Positions 1 to 9,571 of a stretch of DNA of 64,000 bases are shown here, one piece after another. Within the stretch, counting starts at the first letter, position 1; the number at the start of each line of letters is the position of its first letter. Source of the DNA: Ancylobacter sonchi (GTDB lineage Bacteria > Pseudomonadota > Alphaproteobacteria > Rhizobiales > Xanthobacteraceae); the NCBI RefSeq assembly GCF_018390695.1, contig NZ_JAHBGF010000020.1:725340-789339 (forward strand), given 5' to 3'. Under the pieces are notes generated by a model. It saw nothing but the letters and a program-made list of their open reading frames with translations. It ran no database searches and was not told where the DNA came from. A program made the translations under genes and the position numbers.

Positions 1-75
1 CCGCAGCCTGGCGAGCGGGTGCGGGTGCGTCTGCCGCCCGAGCACTGCCAGATCTTTCCGGCGCCGCGGGACTAG
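1..75 (+). CDS. C-terminus of an ABC transporter ATP-binding protein (partial)
   Basis: The reading frame open from base 1 ends in TAG and encodes 24 residues ending in a VRVRLPPEHC-type strand. This is how the TOBE domain at the end of PotA/FbpC-type ABC ATPases usually looks. Only this tail lies in the window, so the transported substrate cannot be told. The next gene starts 42 bp downstream on the same strand, so co-transcription is possible. The identification rests on a very short piece. Confidence 0.45.
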   Translation, partial: PQPGERVRVRLPPEHCQIFPAPRD

Positions 76-117
76 CCGGGCACCGACACGACTTCCAGCC
101 CTATACGGAATCTCTTC

Positions 118-921
118 ATGACCTCTCGGGAACACGACGACGCACCGCTGCTGAGGAAACGCCGGGGAGCGGTCGAGTGGCTGATCTTCCACCGGCCGCG
201 GGTCCGTAACGCGATGTCGCCGGCGATGGAGGAAGCCCTCCTCACGGCGGTCGATGCCATCGCGGCCGACGACACGGTCAAGGCGGTCGTCTTCACCGGC
301 GCGCGCGGCGACAAGCCGGCCTTCATGGCGGGCGCCGACATGGGAGCGCTGTCGGGTGCCACCGACCCGGTGGCGGCGGTGGCGCTGGAGCGCGAGGCTG
401 AGCGGCTGATCGTCGCCATCGAGCAGCTTCGCATACCCACCGTAGCCGCGATGGCCGGGGCGTGTGTCGGGCAGGGGGCTCTTCTCACCTCTGCCTGCGA
501 CGTCCGCATCGCCGCCCCCTCGCTGCGCTTCGGGTTCCCCATTGCGCGCACGGTGGGCAATTGCCTGAGCCTGACCAATTATGCCCGGCTCATCGCGATG
601 ATGGGCGAGGCGACGACCAAGGAGATGATCTTCAGCGCCCGGCTGCTCGGCGCCGACGACCTGATGGCCGCCCGCTCGATCCGGGCGGTGGTCGGCGACG
701 ACGAGATCGAGGAACGGGCGCAGGAAGTGGCGGAAGCGCTGACGAAGCTCGCACCGCTCACCCTGTGGGCAACGCGCCAGGCGCTGCTGAGGCTGCGCGA
801 CCATGCGGTGCCGGCGAATGCCGACGACGATCTTCTCGCGGCCTGCTACGGCTCGCGAGACATGCAGGAGGCGATTGCCGCCTTCCTCGCCAAGCGCGAG
901 CCCAACTGGTTGGGACGCTGA
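118..921 (+). CDS. Enoyl-CoA hydratase/isomerase family protein
   Basis: A 267-residue crotonase-fold protein. The oxyanion-hole segment AFMAGADMGAL lies near residue 65 and the second CoA-binding helix (GACVGQGALL) near residue 120, both typical of the family, and the length is normal. Such enzymes hydrate or isomerise acyl-CoA thioesters; the substrate is unknown. A weak GGAA precedes the ATG. The neighbours (a CoA-transferase and malonyl-CoA synthetase) suggest a role in dicarboxylate or branched acyl-CoA metabolism, which is an inference from context only. Confidence 0.85.
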   Translation: MTSREHDDAPLLRKRRGAVEWLIFHRPRVRNAMSPAMEEALLTAVDAIAADDTVKAVVFTGARGDKPAFMAGADMGALSGATDPVAAVALEREAERLIVAIEQLRIPTVAAMAGACVGQGALLTSACDVRIAAPSLRFGFPIARTVGNCLSLTNYARLIAMMGEATTKEMIFSARLLGADDLMAARSIRAVVGDDEIEERAQEVAEALTKLAPLTLWATRQALLRLRDHAVPANADDDLLAACYGSRDMQEAIAAFLAKREPNWLGR

Positions 922-1018
922 TCGTCCGGCCGGCCCCAGCCCCGCCCAGCCCCACATTGATGATCGATAACGCACCCGCCGCCCGATCCTTGACCGGGCG
1001 GCGGGTGTCGTCTGGTGT

Positions 1019-2233
1019 TCAGATGACCGCTTCGGCGCGCAGATCCGCGATCTGCTCGGGAGAGAAGCCGAGATCGCCGAGAATCGCCGCGCTGTGCTCG
1101 CCGAGTTCCGGCGGCGCCGTCTCCGGCGGCAGGGGCGTGTGCGGCATCTTGATCGGCACCGAAACGAAGTGGTGCCCGGAGCCCTCCGGCACCTCCGCGA
1201 CCATGGCGCGGGAGATCACCTGAGGATCTTCCAGCGCTTCCGGGACGGAGTTGATGGCGCTCGCCGGGACATCGGCGCGATCCAGGAGTTCCAGCCATTC
1301 CGTCCGGCCCCGCGCAAGGAAAACGCCGGCGAGGATCGGTTCGAGCGCAGCATGGTTCGCCGCCCGCGCCGAGCCGTCGGGGAAGCGGGCGTCGGACAAC
1401 AGCTCGGGCCGTTCGATTGCCGCGCACAGGCGTTCCCACTGCTCGTTGGTGTCGACGCAGACCGCGATCGGCTCGTCGGCGGTGCGGAAGGCCTGGAACG
1501 GCGCGATGAGCGGGTGCCGGCTGCCGAGACGCCGCGGGGTCTCGCCGGCGTTGAGCCAGCGCGCGATAGCGTTCTCCATGAGCGCGAGCTGGCAATCGAG
1601 CATGGCGACGTCGACGAAGGTTCCCCGCCCGGTCCGCTCGCGCTGCTGGAGGGCGGACAGCACGCCGATCGTCGCGAAAAGGCTGGAGCCGATGTCACCG
1701 ATCGAGGTGCCGACGCGCGCCGGCGGGCCGGTCTCCTCGCCGGTGATGCTCATCATGCCGGAAAGCGCCTGCGCGATGGCATCGAATGCCGGCTTGTGGC
1801 GATAGGGGCCGGTCTGGCCGAAGCCGGAGATCGAGGCATAAATGAGCCTGGGATTGAGTGCGGCGACCGCATCATATCCGAAGCCGAGCCGGTCCATGGC
1901 TCCGGCACGGTTATTCTCGACGAAGACGTCGGCGCCTTGCAGAAGCTTTTCCAGGATCTGCTTGCCGCGGGGGTTCTTTAGGTCCAGCGCGAGGCTCCGC
2001 TTGTTGCGGTTCACGCTCATGAAGTAGATGCTCTTCTGGTCGCGAAACGGTGCGATGATACGCGTGAAGTCCCCGGCCCCCCGACGCTCTATCTTGATCA
2101 CGTCGGCACCGAGCGCCCCGAGCAGCCACGTGCAATAGGGGCCGGCGAGCATGTGCGTGGCATCGATGACCCGGATGCCGGAAAGAGGGCCGGAGGACGC
2201 CTCGCCCGGGCGTGAGGAATTGTCAGCGTTCAT
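1019..2233 (-). CDS. CaiB/BaiF family (family III) CoA-transferase
   Basis: A 404-residue protein with the family III start (GIRVIDATHMLAGPYCTWLLG), followed by the ADVIKIE segment and the SVNRNKRSLALDLK motif; the conserved catalytic Asp lies in the middle of the chain (MLDCQLALMENA). These cytoplasmic enzymes move CoA between carboxylic acids. The start is placed at MNADNSS because the family domain begins about 18 residues later; the in-frame stretch upstream has no family similarity. It is divergent from the malonyl-CoA synthetase gene, with 291 bp between them. Malonate or a related diacid is a plausible substrate from context, but unproven. Confidence 0.85.
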   Translation of the reverse strand: MNADNSSRPGEASSGPLSGIRVIDATHMLAGPYCTWLLGALGADVIKIERRGAGDFTRIIAPFRDQKSIYFMSVNRNKRSLALDLKNPRGKQILEKLLQGADVFVENNRAGAMDRLGFGYDAVAALNPRLIYASISGFGQTGPYRHKPAFDAIAQALSGMMSITGEETGPPARVGTSIGDIGSSLFATIGVLSALQQRERTGRGTFVDVAMLDCQLALMENAIARWLNAGETPRRLGSRHPLIAPFQAFRTADEPIAVCVDTNEQWERLCAAIERPELLSDARFPDGSARAANHAALEPILAGVFLARGRTEWLELLDRADVPASAINSVPEALEDPQVISRAMVAEVPEGSGHHFVSVPIKMPHTPLPPETAPPELGEHSAAILGDLGFSPEQIADLRAEAVI

Positions 2234-2524
2234 CGTGCATCGGCTCCTGCGGATCGGAACAGCCGCATCCGGTCGCGGCATGGGATCGAGGGACTGTCTC
2301 GAAATGCGCCCGCACGAACAATCAGCTATTTCAGGCCTATTTCGTGCTCTGAATGCACCAATGTCACCTGACCGGCATGGCGCTTCCACTCGAACAGGAA
2401 GGTTGATCGACGGTTTCCCGGATCGACGACATGTGCATCGTCAGCACCAATGGCTGCGATAAAACTGATCGTGCGGTGGCGCGGGCACGGCTAGTTTGCC
2501 GCCACCTGCTTCGGAACGCTTGCC

Positions 2525-4045
2525 ATGCCCAATCATTTCATCGACCTCGTGCGCGCACATGCGCCGGATGCCGCGCGGACCTTCCTGGAAACGCCGGAGG
2601 GACGCGTCGTCTCCTATGGCGAGCTCGACCGCCGCTCGGCGCAATACGCCAATGCACTGGCCGCACGCGGGGTCGCTCCCGGCGACCGGGTGGCGCTGCA
2701 GGTCGAAAAAAGCGTCGAGGCGGTGTTCGCCTTTCTCGGCACGCTACGGGCGGGAGCGGTGTTCCTGCCGCTAAACACCGCCTATACGGCCCCCGAGATC
2801 GACTATTTCCTCGGCGATGCCGAAGCGACGGTCTTCGTGTGCGATCCCGCCCGGCTCGGCGAATTGTCGGCGGTCGCCTCGGCCCGCAAGGTTCCGCACG
2901 TGCTCACCCTGGACAGGGAAGGCGCGGGCACGCTGGCGCAGGTGGCGGACCGAGCGGCCACGGACTTCCGTGATGCCGCGCGAGGCGAGGACGACCTCGC
3001 GGCGCTCCTGTACACCTCGGGTACCACCGGCCGCTCCAAGGGAGCCATGCTCACCCATGGCAATCTCGCCTCGAACGCGCTGGCCCTTGTCGAGAGCTGG
3101 CGTTTCACGTCGGACGACGTGCTGATCCACGCACTGCCGATCTTCCACACGCATGGCCTGTTCGTCGCCATCAATCTGACGCTGCTCGCTGGCTCGTCGA
3201 TGATCTTCCTGCCCAGGTTCGACCCGGATCAGGTCCTGCCGCTGATGGCACGGGCGACGGTGATGATGGGCGTGCCGACCTTCTATGCCCGGCTTCTCAG
3301 GCAGCCGAACCTGTCGTCGGCGGCGACCGCGCATATGCGGCTGTTCATTTCCGGATCGGCGCCGTTGCTCGCCGACACGCATCGCGAGTGGGAGGCGCGG
3401 ACGGACCACGCTATTCTCGAACGCTACGGCATGACCGAGACGGGCATGAACACCTCGAACCCCTATGAGGGGGAGCGGATTGCCGGAACGGTGGGGTTTC
3501 CCTTGCCCGGCATCCGGGTGCGCGTCGTCGATCCGCAAAGCGGGGCGGGGCTCCAGTCCGGCGAGATCGGCATGATCGAGGTGAAGGGCCCGAACGTGTT
3601 CGCCGGCTATTGGCGGATGCCCGAGAAGACCGCCTCCGAGTTGCACGACGGCTGGTTCGTTACCGGCGATCTCGGCTTGGTCGACGCCCGCGGCTATGTG
3701 CAGATCGTCGGGCGCGGCAAGGACCTCGTGATCACCGGCGGCTACAATGTCTATCCCAAGGAGATCGAGAGCGAGATCGATGCGTTGCCGGGCGTGGTCG
3801 AAAGCGCGGTGATCGGCCTGCCGCACGCCGATTTCGGCGAGGCCGTCACCGCGGTGGTCGTGGCACGCGAAGGTGCCGGCCTCGATGAAAAGGCCGTCCT
3901 CGCGGCCCTCAATGGCCGTCTCGCCCGATACAAGCTGCCGAAGCGGGTGCTGTTCCTCGACGATCTGCCGCGCAACACGATGGGCAAGGTGCAGAAAAAC
4001 CGTCTGAGAGAGACTTACGGCACCCTGTACCGCGACCTCCCATGA
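2525..4045 (+). CDS. matB: Malonyl-CoA synthetase (AMP-forming)
   Basis: A 506-residue ANL-superfamily ligase. The P-loop YTSGTTGRSKGAMLTHGNL is near residue 165, the adenylate motif ERYGMTETGMN near 300, the hinge GRGKDLVITGGYNVYPKE near 400, and the catalytic lysine in NTMGKVQKN close to the C-terminus. Length and motifs fit MatB, which activates malonate or methylmalonate to the CoA ester using ATP. The start is supported by GGAA 8 bp upstream. Other short-chain acyl-CoA ligases share these motifs, so the exact substrate is less certain than the reaction. Confidence 0.85.
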   Translation: MPNHFIDLVRAHAPDAARTFLETPEGRVVSYGELDRRSAQYANALAARGVAPGDRVALQVEKSVEAVFAFLGTLRAGAVFLPLNTAYTAPEIDYFLGDAEATVFVCDPARLGELSAVASARKVPHVLTLDREGAGTLAQVADRAATDFRDAARGEDDLAALLYTSGTTGRSKGAMLTHGNLASNALALVESWRFTSDDVLIHALPIFHTHGLFVAINLTLLAGSSMIFLPRFDPDQVLPLMARATVMMGVPTFYARLLRQPNLSSAATAHMRLFISGSAPLLADTHREWEARTDHAILERYGMTETGMNTSNPYEGERIAGTVGFPLPGIRVRVVDPQSGAGLQSGEIGMIEVKGPNVFAGYWRMPEKTASELHDGWFVTGDLGLVDARGYVQIVGRGKDLVITGGYNVYPKEIESEIDALPGVVESAVIGLPHADFGEAVTAVVVAREGAGLDEKAVLAALNGRLARYKLPKRVLFLDDLPRNTMGKVQKNRLRETYGTLYRDLP

Positions 4046-4412
4046 GGCCAAGGCGGAACCAAATGTCCGCCTCTGGCGCTAAGGCGCGCGACCATACGCG
4101 CGTCTATCGCGAGCTGAGTCCTGATCGCCTCCGGCCTGAGGAGGGCTTCTGAGTTTCATTGATCCGAACCCATGCGTCGGATCACCAGAAGCTGACCTTC
4201 GCCACAAGGGCCGGCAGTGTCCGCTTCCCAGTGGAGCGCTAACGACCGGTTTTGGCGCTGGGGCGACATATTTTCATGCTCGGCGAGGGCTTTTATGCTT
4301 CTTCTGGCCGGCCTGCTACACGCGCCAGGCAGATGACGGCACGGCGCCCGGGCAGCGGCGGTCTGGTGGAGCCCACCGCTATGCCGGACCCAACGAACCA
4401 GGCTGACGCCTT
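4046..4412. other. Gene-free spacer between two converging genes
   Basis: This 367-bp spacer separates matB from the converging DUF1254 gene. It holds a short stem (GGCGGA/TCCGCC, about 4050-4069) just after matB, without a T-run. No convincing reading frame or RNA gene was seen. Confidence 0.5.
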
Positions 4413-5426
4413 CTACGATGCTGGCTGCGCCTCCGGCATCTTCCACTCTCCGTTCAGGATCTCGGCTCGAGGGCGGTAGAGCCGAAAGGTGTAATTCCAC
4501 CCCTTCGTGATCGGCAGGCAATTCACGATTTTCCCGTCGCAGCCACCGAACTGGACGTCGATCGCGCCATCGGCACTCTTCTTGGCGGTGATGCTGTTGA
4601 CCGAATAGGCGTCGTAATCGTTCTTCCGGAAGAAGCCCTTGTCGTCATAGACACTGATCGACCAGAACGCGTCGACGGGGACCTCTCCCACTCTGAGCTT
4701 GTAAGTCGTCTCGCCGTCGTTTTTGGCCGGGGCCACTGAGAGGTAGGAAGCATCCTTATCGGGGTTGCCGCCCCAGCCGGCTGCCGTGCCGATCAAGTGC
4801 TTGACCGGATCGACCTCTCCCTTCGCTCCGAACGCATTGGTGAAGCTGCCGGATGCCGCGGACAGAGCTTCGAGCGCGTCGCGGATCTTCTTCTGTTGAG
4901 CCAGGTCCCAGTTCGGGGCCTCGAACTTGCCAACCGAGTTCTGCTCCAGCTTCAGTGCATCTTGCAGAGCGTGAACCTGCGCGAGGTCGTTGGTGTCGTT
5001 GGGATCGACAAGGATACGGACCGCAACGAACACATAGCGGGTACCGACTTCATCCCCGGTGAGCGTCGTGCGGCCGGGGTCGTAGACCACCATCGGGGTG
5101 TAATGGTCTTCGTTGATGACCTGCATCGAGATGAAGCGCTTGCCGGCGTCGGGAAGGGTGATGGTCACCGGGCCGGCATCGAGGTCGAAGAGCGCCTGGG
5201 AATAGAGCGTATCCCGGTTCATCCGGACCACAGGCTGCTTGTCGATCGGCGTCGGCGTCCTGTTATGGACGAATTTGCCGAGGCCGCCCGCGTCGACCGT
5301 TTTGCTCATATAGAAATCGGTCTCGGCTCGCTTGAAGTTGTCGACGTTGACGGGAACCGTCTGTGAGGACGCCGCGCAGGGTGCGAGAACCAGGAAACTC
5401 AGGCTGTAGACCAACTTCATTCGCAT
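4413..5426 (-). CDS. Exported DUF1254/DUF1214 protein
   Basis: About 337 residues with an N-terminal signal peptide (hydrophobic YSLSFLVLAPCAAS then SSQ). The DUF1254-like half contains VVRMNRDTLYS and the DUF1214-like C-terminal part contains FWSISVYDDKGFF and LPITKGWNYTFRLYRP. The family is widespread and of unknown biochemical function; one proposal is a periplasmic or envelope role. Of three clustered ATGs, the one at 5426 has GAGGT 8 bp upstream and was chosen. It is followed downstream only by the spacer toward matB. Confidence 0.8.
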   Translation of the reverse strand: MRMKLVYSLSFLVLAPCAASSQTVPVNVDNFKRAETDFYMSKTVDAGGLGKFVHNRTPTPIDKQPVVRMNRDTLYSQALFDLDAGPVTITLPDAGKRFISMQVINEDHYTPMVVYDPGRTTLTGDEVGTRYVFVAVRILVDPNDTNDLAQVHALQDALKLEQNSVGKFEAPNWDLAQQKKIRDALEALSAASGSFTNAFGAKGEVDPVKHLIGTAAGWGGNPDKDASYLSVAPAKNDGETTYKLRVGEVPVDAFWSISVYDDKGFFRKNDYDAYSVNSITAKKSADGAIDVQFGGCDGKIVNCLPITKGWNYTFRLYRPRAEILNGEWKMPEAQPAS

Positions 5427-5604
5427 TGAGCGGTACCTCATTGGCGTCTTTGATTCATTTGCTTATCGGCGCAAGGCCGATGGGCCCATTCTCGTGCCCG
5501 GGCTGATCGCTGGCAAAGGATCGGTAGATGCCCGCGATCCACCAGGGGGCATGTCCGGTTCTGGGCGGCGAACCAATTTCCGGAACAGCAGCGCCTCGGC
5601 TCCT

Positions 5605-6438
5605 TCAGTGCGCGGACAGTGCGGCAGCCTCCGCGGCGCATTCGGAGGACGAGGGCACCGATTTCGCCTTCGCGGCCTTCACTTCCGCTTTGGCGGCTTC
5701 GAGGTCGGCGAGGAAAGCCGGGTCGGTTTGCAGCCGCGCGACCGTCGCCGCGCCCATGATCCTCCCAGCATCGACATCGCTCTGCCAATGGGCGTTGCAG
5801 ATCACGCGGCTCTGACCGAATTCGAGGCCCCGCTTCAGCAGCGCATCCGCGCGCTCGGGATTGATCTGCGCGAAGACGAGGGCCCAGCCCCAGCCGGCCG
5901 CCGTGTGCCCGGACGGGTAGGAGCCGTCCTCACGCAGGATCGCCTCCTGATCCGCCCGGCAGGTCGCTTCGTTGTGAACCACGAAGGGGCGCGTCCGGTT
6001 GTACTTGTTCTTCACGCCATAGGTGGAAAGGCCGAAATCCGACAGCATCTTCTGCATCATCGCGTAGAGGCGCGGGGTCTGCTCGCTGTCGATGCGAACC
6101 CCCATCGCGCAGGAGAAATTGTCGGCCGCCTGTGGAAAGGCGAGATCCGCGTCGGTATGGGCGAGCTTCCAGCGCTCGGTGTCACGCAGGGGGATGGTCG
6201 CCTTGCGGGCTTCCTCGTCCCGGGCCAGCGCCGCAGAATCCGCCTCCGGCGGCGGGCCGAGCAGGACGAGGCTGTTCGGCAGGTCGGACCGATTGAGATA
6301 GCCCGGCGCGATCTTGAAATGCGGGTCGGTGACCGCGGGCTGCGCTTCATCCGCCTGCGCCGGGACCTGCCCGAAGAGCGCGAACAGCGCAATCAGCGAT
6401 ACATATGCGGCCCGCACGACCGCCCGGATTATCGGCAT
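5605..6438 (-). CDS. Class A non-specific acid phosphatase (PAP2 superfamily)
   Basis: A secreted phosphatase of about 277 residues. All three PAP2 motifs are present: K-x6-RP as KNKYNRTRP, PSGH in YPSGHTAAG, and SR-x5-H-x3-D in SRVICNAHWQSD, which supply the phosphate-binding and nucleophilic histidine residues. A signal peptide (SLIALFALFGQVPAQA) sends it to the periplasm. Several ATGs lie close together; 6438 was chosen because AGAGGA sits 6 bp upstream of it. The C-terminus is an Ala/Lys-rich helix and a short tail. It follows the beta-barrel gene on the same strand and may share its transcript. Confidence 0.85.
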   Translation of the reverse strand: MPIIRAVVRAAYVSLIALFALFGQVPAQADEAQPAVTDPHFKIAPGYLNRSDLPNSLVLLGPPPEADSAALARDEEARKATIPLRDTERWKLAHTDADLAFPQAADNFSCAMGVRIDSEQTPRLYAMMQKMLSDFGLSTYGVKNKYNRTRPFVVHNEATCRADQEAILREDGSYPSGHTAAGWGWALVFAQINPERADALLKRGLEFGQSRVICNAHWQSDVDAGRIMGAATVARLQTDPAFLADLEAAKAEVKAAKAKSVPSSSECAAEAAALSAH

Positions 6439-6479
6439 TCCCATTCCTCTCGGCATGTTTGAACTCATATGGGCCCCGG

Positions 6480-7277
6480 TCAGAACCGGTATGTCGCCGC
6501 GATGGCGGGCCCGTGCTGTGTCACGTCGTACATGAAGCCATCGTCTCGATAGTCGACATGGAGCGCCCGGTAGCCGGCTTTCAGCGTCAGGTTTTCGTTC
6601 CAGGCGTAGTTGACGCTGCCCAGCCCCTGCCAGGTCAGGCGCGAGCCGGCGCCGAAACCGCCAATATCGCCCGCCACCGTCAAGCTCCACGGACCGCCGA
6701 GCTCCACGCCGAGCCGCGCGCCGACGATCGGGTCGACCCACATCTGCGATTCACCATGATCGATGCGGAGATTGGCGAGCCCGGGCATGATTTCCAGCTT
6801 GTTGTTCAGGTTCCACAACCGGACGCCGGCGCCCACATCGAGCGCAAGGACGGCGTCCTCATGGACGCGGTAGAGGACGGAGCCTTGCAGGGTCGTGCTC
6901 TGCGAGCGCAGCTTCAGCGCGGAAAAGAACGGACCGGGCAAGGTGGAGCCGCTTGTCACCTGCGAGAACTGCCCGTCGACCAGGAAGCTCCAGCGATCGA
7001 TGCGCATTTCGGCAGACGCCATGAACGCGCCGTTCAACTCCTTGAGCACGTCGCGGAAGTGCAGGCTGATATCCGCCGCCGGCAGCGGCGGCAGCGTCGC
7101 GCTCCGGCCGTCGATCGCCGTCGCCCAGATATAGGTGGTGACGGAAAAGCTCGGAGTGGAGGTGAAGACGGGAGCTGGAGGTTTGGCAGGCACCGGCAGA
7201 TCGGACGCCCAGGCCGACCCGCAAAGGAAGCTCGCCATCAAACCAATGGCAAGATCGCGCGCCGTTGCGGCTGACAT
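6480..7277 (-). CDS. Outer-membrane beta-barrel protein
   Basis: A 265-residue exported protein: signal peptide LAIGLMASFLCGSAWA, a short Pro-rich start, then alternating hydrophobic strands (TTYIWATAIDG, VLALDVGAGVRLWNL, WSLTVAGDIGGFG) and a C-terminal strand ending in Phe (AIAATYRF), as expected for BAM-assembled barrels. The strand pattern looks like small OmpW/porin-like proteins, but the exact family is not recognised. The start at 7277 sits directly before the signal peptide; the upstream in-frame part is out of character. Confidence 0.7.
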   Translation of the reverse strand: MSAATARDLAIGLMASFLCGSAWASDLPVPAKPPAPVFTSTPSFSVTTYIWATAIDGRSATLPPLPAADISLHFRDVLKELNGAFMASAEMRIDRWSFLVDGQFSQVTSGSTLPGPFFSALKLRSQSTTLQGSVLYRVHEDAVLALDVGAGVRLWNLNNKLEIMPGLANLRIDHGESQMWVDPIVGARLGVELGGPWSLTVAGDIGGFGAGSRLTWQGLGSVNYAWNENLTLKAGYRALHVDYRDDGFMYDVTQHGPAIAATYRF

Positions 7278-7518
7278 GGCTGTCTGTTCCCTGTCCTGCC
7301 CGCCGTACCAGCACCTGCGCGAGCGCTCCGGCTCGCCGCAGCACGCGATCACAGCCCGATCGGCCGGCGAATGTCGTTGTGAGCATTTCGTCCAAGGCTA
7401 GGCGGCTGGTCTTGCCATTTCGCGCCAATCACGACGGGCTATTCTCCCCCACCGGCCTCGAACTCCCAGGGATTCGGCCTTATGAAAAGCGTCCACGCGG
7501 TGATCGCGACGAGGTCCG

Positions 7519-8520
7519 ATGGCTGATATCCCTTTGACGCGCGGCCAGTTCCTTCTGCCCTTCGTCAGCATCCTCGACGATATCGGCGCCCCGACGGAGA
7601 CGCTGCTGGAGCGGTCCCGGCTGCCATCGTCTCTGGTTGAGAAGAGCGACCTCTATCTGCCGCTCCTGCCGGCGTTGCGCTTCGTCGAGACGGCCCAGAG
7701 AACGCAAGGCATCGCGGATTTCGGTTTTCTCGCCGCGCAGCGCCTGCATTTCTCTCACATGCGGGAGAAGACACGGGCCCTGATCGCGCATTCCCCGACG
7801 CTGCTCGTCGCGCTCCGGCATGCCTGCTATTGGGCATCGCGGGAAGACACCATCCTCAGCATGTGGATCGAGCATGACGCCGATCATGTGCGGGTCTGCA
7901 GCCGGCTCGCCCGCACCAGCGGACTGCTGCATCTGAAATACGCGCAATGGATCCAGAACATTTTCCCGATCCACATCGTCCGGCAATTCGCGGGGCCCGA
8001 CTGGATGCCGACCGCGATCGCGTTTGAATCATCTTATGCGCCGAGCCCTGCGACGCGAGCCTGCTGGCCGAATGTGCGGTTTCTGTCGGGCCAGCGTGCC
8101 GCCTGGATTAGCCTGCCGATCACGCTGCTCGGCCTCCCCAATCGTTCGACCTCGTCATTCGCGCCGCATCACGATGATGAGGACACTCCTTCCGCCTATG
8201 ACATCGTCGATCTGCTCAAGCTGATGCTGCCGGCCTATCTCGAAGAGGGAACCACCGCCCTTGCCGATATCTCCGAGATCGCGGGCGTCAGCACGCGGAC
8301 GCTTCAGCGCAAGCTCGCCCATGTCGGGCTGTCTTATTCGGAGATACTCGACACGGTCAGGTACGAGAATGCGAGCCGGCTGCTTCGCGACACCGATTGC
8401 AGGATCATCGACGTTGCCTTTTCCTCCGGCTACGCGGACCCCGCGCACTTCAGCCGCGCTTTCCGTCGCATGACGGGCATGACGCCGCGTCAGTTTCGTG
8501 ATGAGTCGCGCCTTGGCTAG
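7519..8520 (+). CDS. AraC family transcriptional regulator
   Basis: A 333-residue regulator. The N-terminal two thirds match the AraC 'arabinose-binding-like' ligand domain found in OruR/ArgR-type members. The C-terminal 90 residues hold both AraC helix-turn-helix units (LADISEIAGVSTRTLQRKL and IIDVAFSSGYADPAHFSRAF). It is divergent from the beta-barrel gene, with about 240 bp between them, so control of the barrel and phosphatase genes is the simplest guess. No operator could be assigned. Confidence 0.88.
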   Translation: MADIPLTRGQFLLPFVSILDDIGAPTETLLERSRLPSSLVEKSDLYLPLLPALRFVETAQRTQGIADFGFLAAQRLHFSHMREKTRALIAHSPTLLVALRHACYWASREDTILSMWIEHDADHVRVCSRLARTSGLLHLKYAQWIQNIFPIHIVRQFAGPDWMPTAIAFESSYAPSPATRACWPNVRFLSGQRAAWISLPITLLGLPNRSTSSFAPHHDDEDTPSAYDIVDLLKLMLPAYLEEGTTALADISEIAGVSTRTLQRKLAHVGLSYSEILDTVRYENASRLLRDTDCRIIDVAFSSGYADPAHFSRAFRRMTGMTPRQFRDESRLG

Positions 8521-8838
8521 GCGCAGTGTCCCGTGTCACCACTCGCCCTCCGTTGCCTGTAGGTCGTTCTGGGCTGGCGAAGATTGGGGGAGACCACCCG
8601 GTCTATTTCGCCGGATAATGCCGTAAGCTGTTGCTCCAGGCCCGGAAGACGTCGCTCGAAACTCACGGCTTCCCTCCGCAGCGTGGCGATCGTCTGCGTC
8701 AGTTCGCTTCGGCGCTCTTCAATCTTGCGAATGTCGGACTGGGCGGCGGCGACAGTTTTGTCGGCATCGAAATCGCATTCTGCCTTGTGACGGTGCTCGG
8801 ACGCCGAGCCACAGAACGGGCATACGACGGCGCCGCTG
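8518..8838 (-). pseudogene. Remnant of a coiled-coil zinc-hook ATPase-type protein
   Basis: Reading the minus strand from about 8838, an open frame of roughly 105 codons begins just after a TGA with no usable start and ends in TAG inside the end of the AraC gene. It reads VVCPFCGSASEHRH (a Cys-x2-Cys zinc hook) followed by a long heptad-rich helix (IRKIEERRSELTQTIATL) and a second helix. This is the middle of an SMC/Rad50-like or ABC-3C DUF3732-type protein, whose ATPase ends are missing. It is called a broken leftover of a lost, possibly defence-related, gene; the assignment is from pattern only. Confidence 0.55.
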
Positions 8839-9162
8839 CTTCAGCAAAATCCGGGATCGCACCATCCGTCGATGGTGCGGCAGCGTCGCCATTAGCTAGC
8901 GCGGCGTCTGAAGTGCCGGGCATGGTATTTGTAAGGATCTGCCGGAGAAATTACTGTCAACGGCTGGTTCAATCTTCCCTATTTTGATGAACAGCGACCG
9001 ATCGGGCATTAAGGTGAACGTCTGCTACCCCGCGGCGAGGCGATTTCTGCTCTTGGCGCTTGTGTTGCTTGGTCGATAAGAATTTTTCCGGCACTTATAA
9101 GTGGAGATATTCTGTCATCGCGAAATGAATTCGTGATTCACAAAATAACATGTCTCGTATGC
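8839..9162. other. Gene-free stretch
   Basis: About 320 bp between the zinc-hook remnant and the CBS gene. Its right half is AT-richer than the surroundings. No supported gene, terminator or RNA was seen. Confidence 0.5.
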
Positions 9163-9570
9163 TTATTCTTGGTCCGACGCGCTGGCTACGATCATGAGAT
9201 ATCTCGCCAGATTGTCGACTGTGATGATCGCGAGATTTCTTCCATTTTCCTCGACCAGCATCGCCGCGTGATCGCAGTGAAACATCGATCTGGCGACGCA
9301 GAAGATGGAATCGTCGGGACCGCATCGCAGGAGCTCGGGCGCCATCGCATCTGACCTCCCATGCCCCGAAAACGAGCCGATCAGGTCTCGTATCGATACG
9401 ATCCGCTCGGCCTTGCCACATGGCCGCACCAGCAGCACGGCATCGAGGCCGGAAAATGCAAGCAAGCGTGCGATCGATTCAACGGGCTCGTCGGCTGCCA
9501 TCTCGACGAGAGGGCAGCCGATCCTGTCCAGGATGTCGCCGACGGTCGGCGGTGTCGATGGAGCCGGCAA
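9163..9570 (-). CDS. CBS-domain pair protein at the end of the hyp operon
   Basis: A 135-residue protein made of two CBS repeats: the first with EPVESIARLLAFSGLDAVLLV, the second with DDSIFCVARSMFHCDHAAMLV. CBS pairs bind adenosyl ligands such as AMP, ATP or SAM and act as energy sensors. There is no catalytic domain. Its ATG lies two bases from the hupE stop, so it is almost certainly translated with the hydrogenase maturation operon. Its role in hydrogen metabolism is not known to me. Confidence 0.75.
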   Translation of the reverse strand: MPAPSTPPTVGDILDRIGCPLVEMAADEPVESIARLLAFSGLDAVLLVRPCGKAERIVSIRDLIGSFSGHGRSDAMAPELLRCGPDDSIFCVARSMFHCDHAAMLVEENGRNLAIITVDNLARYLMIVASASDQE

Positions 9571-9571
9571 A

